Shown here: one piece after another, positions 53,526-62,599 of the stretch
Layout: each line of letters begins with the position of its first letter
Numbering within the stretch: position 1 is the first letter of the stretch
From: Acanthosepion esculentum
Taxonomy: Eukaryota; Mollusca; Cephalopoda; Sepiida; Sepiidae
Direction: 5' to 3'
Assembly (NCBI GenBank): GCA_964036315.1
Contig: OZ038507.1
Location: forward strand, 60,632,002-60,696,001
Length of the DNA stretch: 64,000 nucleotides
Notes under the pieces: model-generated
Databases searched by the model: none
Seen by the model: only the letters and a program-made list of their open reading frames with translations
What the model was told of the DNA's origin: nothing
Program-made: the position numbers and the translations under genes

Positions 53526-53773
53526 CTTTTTATACAACTGTATAAAAATTAAAAAGTACACACGCGTTATCGAAATGGGGGTGTAACATACATCCCCCAC
53601 GCTACCAATATTTACCCAAAATTCTTTTTAATAAAATAACTAATTCAGTAAAATATGCATTAAATAATGAATGAGTTCTGGAAATTTCATTTGAAATGGC
53701 TAATTCCCTGATTTATGGCCAACACTTTAAAACAGGCACGGTCGACGTTTTGCTTTCATTGCGGAAAGAAGTA

Positions 53774-53970
53774 CAGTGTAACCCGGATATAAGATACCCG
53801 GATATAAGATACCCGGATATAAGAGAAACCCTGATATACGAGATATTTTCTCTGGTCCCAAATTAGAGCCTGTGTCAATAAAACAAAATAGACCAAAACC
53901 TGATATAAGAGAAACCCGGATATAAGAGACCTCTCCGGTGCCGACAACTCTCTTATATCCGGGTTGACAC
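53774..53970. mobile_element. Pogo/Tc1-like MITE, copy 2
   Basis: CAGTGTAACCCGGATATAAG on the left with TA before it. On the right CTTATATCCGGGTTGACACG is a mutated end. The interior (CCCAAATTAGAGCCTGTGTC) is inverted relative to 8735-9080. The ACCCGGATATAAGAT motif is locally triplicated. Confidence 0.83.
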
Positions 53971-54083
53971 GTGTTGAGTTATTTCGTGTCGAAAACTTTC
54001 TTTTTATAAGTTTTATGCGCAGGAATAATTAAATATTAGTCGTATATATTTGAGGCTATAAGCATCTACCCGGTTCGTATATA

Positions 54084-54269
54084 CAGTGTAACCCGGATAT
54101 AAGAGAGTTGCCGGGACCGGAGACGTAGTCTCTTATATCCGGGTTTCTCTTATACCAGGGTTTGGTCTATTTCGTTTAGGTAAGTATGGCTCTAATTTGG
54201 GACCAGAGACAATCTCTCTTATATCCTAGTTTCTCTTATATCCGGGTCTCTTATATCCGGGTTACGCTG
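54084..54269. mobile_element. Pogo/Tc1-like MITE, copy 3
   Basis: CAGTGTAACCCGGATATAAG ... CCGGGTTACGCTG with TA on both sides (54082-54083, 54270-54271). The interior has one copy of the GGCTCTAATTTGGGACCAGA segment that is triplicated in copy 1. Confidence 0.87.
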
Positions 54270-54309
54270 TAGTATATTTTTAAGCATAGATTATATGTGG
54301 CACAAGGCT

Positions 54310-54346
54310 GAAAGAATGGAGCATCCAGTGAGAATCGAACTCACTT
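54310..54346 (-). mobile_element. tRNA-like SINE head, distal half (split by the LINE)
   Basis: Minus strand AGTGAGTTCGATTCTCACTG, GATGCTCC carries the B box GAGTTCGATTCTC. The matching proximal half with the A box is at 61003-61062. The LINE with its array lies between. Confidence 0.7.
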
Positions 54347-57300
54347 CTTCTTCTTCTTTATGTGCCGCGTCCTCTCAGCACGTAGGCGATCATGGCTCTC
54401 CGCAATTTCTTGTCCTTTGTAGCTCTTAATAAATTTTCTCTTTCTGTTATTTCCTCTAAACTCGGCTCAAGCTTCAGCTCAATCTCACTAAGTAGTTTTC
54501 CTCTGTCCCTCTTGCCTTCAATCTGACCTGTGAGTTTCAGATTTTCTAAGGCCACTTTCCTCGTTATGCACCCCAGAAACTTCGACGGTCTCTTCTTGAT
54601 GTTAAGTATTAGTTTCCATTTTAGCTCCAAAACTTCGTCGTTGCTCACATCCTCACCATCCTTCTGTAGAACCACATTTCTGCTGCTTCAAGCCTCTTCA
54701 TGTTCCATCCATGGTATTCTCTCTTCCCGATGTTAAGTATAAGTGTCCTTTTTGTTTCCATTTTCTCTAAGACTTCATCGTTGCTCACATGTTCGGTCCA
54801 GGGTATTCTCAGCATGCTTCTGTAGAACCACATTTCTGTTGCTTCAAGTCTCTTCTTCATGTTCCATCCATGGTATTCTCTCTTCCCGATGTTAAGTATA
54901 AGTGTCCTTTTTGTTTCCATTTTCTCTAAGACTTCATCGTTGCTCACATGTTCGGTCCAGGGTATTCTCAGCATGCTTCTGTAGAACCACATTTCTGTTG
55001 CTTCAAGTCTCTTCTTCATGTTCCATCCATGGTATTCTCTCATCCCGATGTTAAGTATAAGTGTCCTTTTTGTTTCCATTTTCTCTAAGACTTCATCGTT
55101 GCTCACATGTTCGGTCCATGGTATTCTCAGCATGCTTCTGTAGAACCACATTTCTGTTGCTTCAAGTCTCTTCTTCATGTTCCATCCATGGTATTCTCTC
55201 TTCCCGATGTTAAGTATAAGTGTCCTTTTTGTTTCCATTTTCTCTAAGACTTCATCGTTGCTCACATGTTCGGTCCATGGTATTCTCAGCATGCTTCTGT
55301 AGAACCACATTTCTGTTGCTTCAAGTCTCTTCTTCATGTTCCATCCATGGTATTCTCTCTTCCCGATGTTAAGTATAAGTGTCCTTTTTGTTTCCATTTT
55401 CTCTAAGACTTCATCGTTGCTCACATGTTCGGTCCAGGGTATTCTCAGCATGCTTCTGTAGAACCACATTTCTGTTGCTTCAAGTCTCTTCTTCATGTTC
55501 CATCCATGGTATTCTCTCTTCCCGATGTTAAGTATAAGTGTCCTTTTTGTTTCCATTTTCTCTAAGACTTCATCGTTGCTCACATGTTCGGTCCATGGTA
55601 TTCTCAGCATGCTTCTGTAGAACCACATTTCTGTTGCTTCAAGTCTCTTCTTCATGTTCCATCCATGGTATTCTCTCTTCCCGATGTTAAGTATAAGTGT
55701 CCTTTTTGTTTCCATTTTCTCTAAGACTTCATCGTTGCTCACATGTTCGGTCCATGGTATTCTCAGCATGCTTCTGTAGAACCACATTTCTGTTGCTTCA
55801 AGTCTCTTCTTCATGTTCCATCCATGGTATTCTCTCTTCCCGATGTTAAGTATAAGTGTCCTTTTTGTTTCCATTTTCTCTAAGACTTCATCGTTGCTCA
55901 CATGTTCGGTCCATGGTATTCTCAGCATGCTTCTGTAGAACCACATTTCTGTTGCTTCAAGTCTCTTCTTCATGTTCCATCCATGGTATTCTCTCTTCCC
56001 GATGTTAAGTATAAGTGTCCTTTTTGTTTCCACTTTCTCTAAGACTTCATCGTTGCTCACATGTTCGGTCCAGGGTATTCTCAGCATGCTTCTGTAGAAC
56101 CACATTTCTGTTGCTTCAAGTCTCTTCTTCGTGTTCCATCCATGGTATTCTCTCTTCCCGATGTTAAGTATAAGTGTCCTTTTTGTTTCCACTTTCTCTA
56201 AAACTTCGTCGTCGCTCACATGTTCGGTCCATGGTATCCTCACCATCCTTCTGTAGAACCACATTTCTGTTGCTTCAAGTCTCTTCTTCATGTTCCATCC
56301 ATGGTATTCCTCTCTTCCCGATGTTAAGTATAAGTGTCCTTTTTGTTTCCATTTTCTCTAAAACTTCATCGTTGCTCACATGTTCGGTCCAGGGTATTCT
56401 CAGCATGCTTCTGTAGAACCACATTTCTGTTGCTTCAAGTCTCTTCTTCATGTTCCATCCATGGTATTCTCTCTTCCCGATGTTAAGTATAAGTGTCCTT
56501 TTTGTTTCCATTTTCTCTAAGACTTCATCGTTGCTCACATGTTCGGTCCATGGTATTCTCAGCATGCTTCTGTAGAACCACATTTCTGTTGCTTCAAGTC
56601 TCTTCTTCATGTTCCATCCATGGTATTCTCTCTTCCCGATGTTAAGTATAAGTGTCCTTTTTGTTTCCATTTTCTCTAAGACTTCATCGTTGCTCACATG
56701 TTCGGTCCATGGTATTCTCAGCATGCTTCTGTAGAACCACATTTCTGTTGCTTCAAGTCTCTTCTTCATGTTCCATCCATGGTATTCTCTCTTCCCGATG
56801 TTAAGTATAAGTGTCCTTTTTGTTTCCATTTTCTCTAAATCTTCGTCGTTGCTCACATGTTCGGTCCAGGGTATTCTCAGCATGCTTCTGTAGAACCACA
56901 TTTCTGTTGCTTCAAGTCTCTTCTTCATGTTCCATCCATGGTATTCTCTCTTCCCGATGTTAAGTATAAGTGTCCTTTTTGTTTCCATTTTCTCTAAATC
57001 TTCGTCGTTGCTCACATGTTCGGTCCAGGGTATTCTCAGCATGCTTCTGTAGAACCACATTTCTGTTGCTTCAAGTCTCTTCTTCATGTTCCATCCATGG
57101 TATTCTCTCTTCCCGATGTTAAGTATAAGTGTCCTTTTTGTTTCCACTTTCTCTAAAACTTCGTCGTTGCTCACATGTTCGGTTCATAGTATTCTCAGCA
57201 TGCTTCTGTAGAACCATATTTCTGTTGCTTCAAGTCTCTTCTTCATGTTCCATCCATAGTATTCTCTCTTCCCGATGTTAAGTATAAGTGTCCTTTTTGT

Positions 57301-60300
57301 TTCCATTTTCTCTAAGACTTCATCGTTGCTCACATGTTCGGTCCAGGGTATTCTCAGCATGCTTCTGTAGAACCACATTTCTGTTGCTTCAAGTCTCTTC
57401 TTCATGTTCCATCCATGGTATTCTCTCTTCCCGATGTTAAGTATAAGTGTCCTTTTTGTTTCCATTTTCTCTAAATCTTCGTCGTTGCTCACATGTTCGG
57501 TCCATGGTATCCTCACCATCCTTCTGTAGAACCACATTTCTGTTGCTTCAAGTCTCTTCTTCATGTTCCATCCATGGTATTCTCTCTTCCCGATGTTAAG
57601 TATAAGTGTCCTTTTTGTTTCCACTTTCTCTAAAACTTCGTCGTCGCTCACATGTTCGGTCCATTGTATTCTCACCATCCTTCTGTAGAACCACATTTCT
57701 GTTGCTTCAAGTCTCTTCTTCATGTTCCATCCATGGTATTCTCTCTTCCCGATGTTAAGTATAAGTGTCCTTTTTGTTTCCATTTTCTCTAAAACTTCGT
57801 CGTTGCTCACATGTTCGGTCCATGGTATCCTCACCATCCTTCTGTAGAACCACATTTCTGTTGCTTCAAGTCTCTTCTTCATGTTCCATCCATGGTATTC
57901 TCTCTTCCCGATGTTAAGTATAAGTGTCCTTTTTGTTTCCACTTTCTCTAAAACTTCGTCGTCGCTCACATGTTCGGTCCATTGTATTCTCACCATCCTT
58001 CTGTAGAACCACATTTCTGTTGCTTCAAGTCTCTTCTTCATGTTCCATCCATGGTATTCTCTCTTCCCGATGTTAAGTATAAGTGTCCTTTTTGGTTCCA
58101 CTTTCTCTAAAACTTCGTCGTCGCTCACATGTTCGGTCCATTGTATTCTCACCATCCTTCTGTAGAACCACATTTCTGTTGCTTCAAGTCTCTTCTTCAT
58201 GTTCCATCCATGGTATTCTCTCTTCCCGATGTTAAGTATAAGTGTCCTTTTTGTTTCCACTTTCTCTAAAACTTCGTCGTCGCTCACATGTTCGGTCCAT
58301 TGTATTCTCACCATCCTTCTGTAGAACCACATTTCTGTTGCTTCAAGTCTCTTCTTCATGTTCCATCCATGGTATTCTCTCTTCCCGATGTTAAGTATAA
58401 GTGTCCTTTTTGTTTCCACTTTCTCTAAAACTTCGTCGTCGCTCACATGTTCGGTCCATTGTATTCTCACCATCCTTCTGTAGAACCACATTTCTGTTGC
58501 TTCAAGTCTCTTCTTCATGTTCCATCCATGGTATTCTCTCTTCCCGATGTTAAGTATAAGTGTCCTTTTTGTTTCCACTTTCTCTAAAACTTCGTCGTCG
58601 CTCACATGTTCGGTCCATTGTATTCTCACCATCCTTCTGTAGAACCACATTTCTGTTGCTTCAAGTCTCTTCTTCATGTTCCATCCATGGTATTCTCTCT
58701 TCCCGATGTTAAGTATAAGTGTCCTTTTTGTTTCCACTTTCTCTAAAACTTCGTCGTCGCTCACATGTTCGGTCCATTGTATTCTCACCATCCTTCTGTA
58801 GAACCACATTTCTGTTGCTTCAAGTCTCTTCTTCATGTTCCATCCATGGTATTCTCTCTTCCCGATGTTAAGTATAAGTGTCCTTTTTGTTTCCACTTTC
58901 TCTAAAACTTCGTCGTCGCTCACATGTTCGGTCCATTGTATTCTCACCATCCTTCTGTAGAACCACATTTCTGTTGCTTCAAGTCTCTTCTTCATGTTCC
59001 ATCCATGGTATTCTCTCTTCCCGATGTTAAGTATAAGTGTCCTTTTTGGTTCCACTTTCTCTAAAACTTCGTCGTCGCTCACATGTTCGGTCCATTGTAT
59101 TCTCACCATCCTTCTGTAGAACCACATTTCTGTTGCTTCAAGTCTCTTCTTCATGTTCCATCCATGGTATTCTCTCTTCCCGATGTTAAGTATAAGTGTC
59201 CTTTTTGTTTCCACTTTCTCTAAAACTTCGTCGTCGCTCACATGTTCGGTCCATTGTATTCTCACCATCCTTCTGTAGAACCACATTTCTGTTGCTTCAA
59301 GTCTCTTCTTCATGTTCCATCCATGGTATTCTCTCTTCCCGATGTTAAGTATAAGTGTCCTTTTTGTTTCCACTTTCTCTAAAACTTCGTCGTCGCTCAC
59401 ATGTTCGGTCCATTGTATTCTCACCATCCTTCTGTAGAACCACATTTCTGTTGCTTCAAGTCTCTTCTTCATGTTCCATCCATGGTATTCTCTCTTCCCG
59501 ATGTTAAGTATAAGTGTCCTTTTTGTTTCCATTTTCTCTAAATCTTCGTCGTTGCTCACATGTTCGGTCCATTGTATTCTCACCATCCTTCTGTAGAACC
59601 ACATTTCTGTTGCTTCAAGTCTCTTCTTCATGTTCCATCCATGGTATTCTCTCTTCCCGATGTTAAGTATAAGTGTCCTTTTTGTTTCCACTTTCTCTAA
59701 AACTTCGTCGTCGCTCACATGTTCGGTCTATGGTATCCTCACCATCCTTCTGTAGAACCACATTTCTGTTGCTTCGAGTCTCTTCTTCATGTTCCATCCA
59801 TGGTATTCTCTCTTCCCGATGTTAAGTATAAGTGTCCTTTTTGTTTCCACTTTCTCTAAAACTTCGTCGTTGCTCACATGTTCGGTCCATGGTATCCTCA
59901 CCATCCTTCTGTAGAACCACATTTCTGTTGCTTCAAGTCTCTTCTTCATGTTCCATCCATAGTATTCTCTCTTCCCGATGTTAAGTATAAGTGTCCTTTT
60001 TGTTTCCACTTTCTCTAAAACTTCTTCGTCGCTCACATGTTCGGTCCATTGTATTCTCACCATCCTTCTGTAGAACCACATTTCTGTTGCTTCAAGTCTC
60101 TTCTTCATGTTCCATCCATGGTATTCTCTCTTCCCGATGTTAAGTATAAGTGTCCTTTTTGGTTCCACTTTCTCTAAAACTTCGTCGTCGCTCACATGTT
60201 CGGTCCATTGTATTCTCACCATCCTTCTGTAGAACCACATTTCTGTTGCTTCAAGTCTCTTCTTCATGTTCCATCCATGGTATTCTCTCTTCCCGATGTT

Positions 60301-61002
60301 AAGTATAAGTGTCCTTTTTGTTTCCATTTTCTCTAAATCTTCGTCGTTGCTCACATGTTCGGTCCATTGTATTCTCACCATCCTTCTGTAGAACCACATT
60401 TCTGTTGCTTCAAGTCTCTTCTTCATGTTCCATCCATGGTATTCTCTCTTCCCGATGTTAAGTATAAGTGTCCTTTTTGTTTCCACTTTCTCTAAGACTT
60501 CATCGTTGCTCACATGTTCGGTCCATGGTATTCTCAGCATGCTTCTGTAGAACCACATTTCTGTTGCTTCAAGTCTCTTCTTCATGTTCCATCCATGGTA
60601 TTCTCTCTTCCCGATGTTAAGTATAAGTGTCCTTTTTGTTTCCATTTTCTCTAAGACTTCATCGTTGCTCACATGTTCGGTCCATGGTATTCTCAGCATG
60701 CTTTTGTAGAACCACATTTCTGTTGCTTCAAGTCTCTTCTTCATGTTCCATCCATGGTATTCTCTCTTCCCGATGTTAAGTATAAGTGTCCTTTTTGTTT
60801 CCATTTTCTCTAAAACTTCGTCGTCGCTCACATGTTCGGTCCATTGTATTCTCACCATCCTTCTGTAGAACCACATTTCTGTTGCTTCAAGTCTCTTCTT
60901 CATCTTTGCGGAGGTCTTCCAGCATTCCTTGCCATACAGGATGATAGATATCACGTAATAGAGTAGTACTCTTATTAGCTTAACTTTTTGGAATGTTTCC
61001 TT
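54347..61002 (-). pseudogene. LINE C-terminal end containing a 6.2-kb internal array
   Basis: Minus strand: KETFQKVKLIRVL, YYVISIILYGKECWKTSAKM into the array at 60905. It leaves the array at about 54645 with DVSNDEVLELKWKLILNIKK, RPSKFLGCITRKVALENLKL, TGQIEGKRDRGKLLSEI, ENLLRATKDKKLRRAMIAYV, LRGRGT and a (GAA)n tail at 54347-54358. Native LINE sequence therefore borders the array on both sides. The two halves of a tRNA-like SINE head outside it mark the insertion ends. Confidence 0.9.
54645..60905 (-). repeat. 159-bp satellite array, ~40 copies, LINE-derived
   Basis: Unit of 53 codons: MKKRLEATEMWFYRRMVRIP, WTEHVSDDEVLEKVETKRTL, ILNIGKREYHGWN. The unit ATG at 60903 and the last at 54701 are 6202 bp apart, which is 39 x 159 plus 1. 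The extra base is the TATTCCTCTC insertion near 56310. Frame is broken only there and by two stops, both at the Trp of PWTEH (TAG near 59731, TGA near 57186), leaving open stretches of 408, 844, 299 and 548 codons. Two unit types alternate in blocks: SMLRIPWTEHVSNDE..EKM (mainly 54.7-57.4 and 60.5-60.8 kb) and RMVRIQWTEHVSDDE..EKV (mainly 57.5-60.4 kb). No signal peptide, catalytic motif or promoter is visible. Confidence 0.97.
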
Positions 61003-61062
61003 GGCTACTTAGTCGTAATTGATTTCGCGATACAAGCTTGCTAACCATTACATCACACCGAC
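61003..61062 (-). mobile_element. tRNA-like SINE head, proximal half
   Basis: Minus strand GGTCGGTGTGATGTAATGGT, TAGCAAGCTTGTATCGCGAA, ATCAATTACGACTAAGTAG. It resembles 16845-16910 (GGTGTAATGATTAGCATGCT...CAATTACGACTGAATAG). Its B-box half lies beyond the LINE at 54310-54346. Confidence 0.7.
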
Positions 61063-61074
61063 CCAGTTACACTC

Positions 61075-61290
61075 TCATAGTTTTTTGACCCCAGTTTTTT
61101 TGCGGGGAGGGGTTATCTATTAGCCCATAGCTGAGAGCCTAACAGGTGCTACCACCCCGGGTCAGGCTGGACCTGGGTACACCAGAAATTATGAGGTGGT
61201 TCCACGCATCTCAAAACCTCCCGATCAGAGGCCTCGATGTAGTTTATCGTCTTACCCGGGACAGACACCACGCCGAAGTGACCTAGGTTC
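61075..61290 (-). mobile_element. SINE (GAGGTGGTTCCA-tail family)
   Basis: CTCATAGTTTTTTGACCCCA, AGCCTAACAGGTGCTACCAC, CCCGGGTCAGGCTGGACCTG, GAGGTGGTTCCACGCATCTC, GATCAGAGGCCTCGATGTAG as in 35850-36103. The head region on the right is diverged (CACGCCGAAGTGACCTAGGT). Confidence 0.8.
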
Positions 61291-61329
61291 ATATATAGGT
61301 TAATACATGACGTTCATATTTTCAATCTA

Positions 61330-61675
61330 TAACCATTTATATCGCTCGGGGATAGGTAAATAGTGGGCATTATACATGTATACATACATATTTACTTGGT
61401 TTTGGTAAATACTGAACGTTTATATTTGAGTTTATAAGCATTAACTTGCTTTGGGGATAAGTAAATATTGGTCGTTTGATATTTGAGTCTGTAAGCATTT
61501 GCATAGACTGTACATAGGTAATAATAAACGTTTATATTTGATTTGATAAGCATTAACTTGATTTGGGGATAAGTAAATATTGGTCGTTTGATATTTGAGT
61601 CTGTAAGCATTTGCATAGATCGTACATAGGTAATAATAAACATTTATATTTGAGCTTATAAGTATTTACTTGATG
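61330..61675. repeat. ~59-bp minisatellite, left block
   Basis: GGGGATAAGTAAATATTGGT, CGTTTGATATTTGAGTCTGT, AAGCATTTACTTG repeats about six times. A 117-bp pair (61500-61620) is nearly identical. The array resumes at 62202 after the LTR-bearing segment. Confidence 0.88.
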
Positions 61676-61790
61676 CGTTAAGACAACCCGATTGCCTACC
61701 CTCTCTCAGGATTTGTATAAATAGGTCACGCCGTCTTAGCCAAAACGGCAAGACATTTCAGTTACGTTCAATAAAGGTACATTAAGCCGG
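61676..61790 (+). mobile_element. LTR remnant (AAGACAACCCGATT family), 5' copy
   Basis: AAGACAACCCGATTGCCTAC, TATAAATA box at 61716-61723, CGCCGTCTTAGCCAAAACGG, AATAAA at 61770-61775, ends ACATTAAGCCG. Matches 62108-62201 and 62414-62575. Confidence 0.78.
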
Positions 61791-62107
61791 CGAGTTATCA
61801 AACCAGAAGGAGCAGCATCTCTCCCCTGAAGCAATATCTCTATCTCTTGATAGTAACGACGACACAGTGCCATTAGATTCTCCTGGGGAACAGGGTCCCG
61901 ATAGTGACGATTCAAATGTCGACACCACAACAGCTTCATCAAAACGAGAGAATACTAGCACACAGAAAGGAGACAAAAACAATATGAGACGAAATATTTC
62001 TGGCCGACTGTTCCTGTAACACCTGAAAGCCCAGATCAGCTGCCACCTGAGAACTGTAAACAGGCCCAGACACTTGAATGATTTTGTTTCGGACGAGCCG
62101 GGGAGAA
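61791..62107 (+). pseudogene. LTR-retrotransposon internal remnant
   Basis: Frame-shifted coding with Ser/Asp/Thr-rich SLDSNDDTVPLDSPGEQGPD and a final RPRHLNDFV, like the tail of a Gypsy polyprotein. The 3' edge CCGGGGAGAA, next to TGTGGTAAGACAAC of the following LTR, fits a polypurine tract. All catalytic domains are deleted. Confidence 0.6.
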
Positions 62108-62201
62108 TGTGGTAAGACAACCCGATTACCTCCCCTGTTTTATGATTTGTATAAATACGTCACGCCGTTTTAGCCAAAACGGCAAGACTTTTCAGTTACG
62201 T
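62108..62201 (+). mobile_element. LTR remnant (same family), middle copy
   Basis: Begins TGTGGTAAGACAACCCGATT, TATAAATA at 62150-62157, CGCCGTTTTAGCCAAAACGG, stops at TTCAGTTACG where the minisatellite resumes. The polyadenylation part is missing. Confidence 0.78.
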
Positions 62202-62413
62202 GGAGATAGCTAAATATTGGTTGTATATATTTGAGTTTATAAACATTTATGTGGTTCGAAGATAAGTCAATATTATTTTTAAGACCAGATGCATTTATTT
62301 CTTTGGGGATAGGAAAATACTAGTCGCTTATATTTGAGTCTATACGCATTTATTTGGTTTGTGGATAGATAAATATTTAACGTTTATATTTGAGCTTATA
62401 AGCATTTATGTGA
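62202..62413. repeat. ~59-bp minisatellite, right block
   Basis: GAGATAGCTAAATATTGGTT, ATATTTGAGTTTATAAACAT, TTGGGGATAGGAAAATACTA, GAGTCTATACGCATTTATTT continue the units of 61330-61675. Confidence 0.85.
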
Positions 62414-62575
62414 TGTGATAGGACAACACGATTACCTCCCCTGTCTCATGATTTGCATAAATAAGTCACGCCAGCTTAGGCAAAAACGTAAAGAATTTAC
62501 AGTTACATTCAATAAAGGCACATTAAGCCGAACTTGACTCAGAGTTTTCATTATAGTTATGAACAAATTCCTTAA
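62414..62575 (+). mobile_element. LTR remnant (same family), third copy
   Basis: TGTGATAGGACAACACGATT, GCATAAATAAGTCACGCC, CAATAAAGGCACATTAAGCC, GAACTTGACTC, possible end TTATGAACA. It may be the 5' LTR of the pol fragment that follows; the 3' boundary is uncertain. Confidence 0.65.
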
Positions 62576-62599
62576 ACCATAACTGGGCCAACCACAATC

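Noticed and set aside
57184..59718. An 844-codon open frame that could be called a repetitive protein gene
   Set aside because: It is 16 units of the LINE-derived 159-bp repeat. The unit length keeps the frame open, it continues past stops in the same array, and no promoter, signal or non-repeat terminus is visible.
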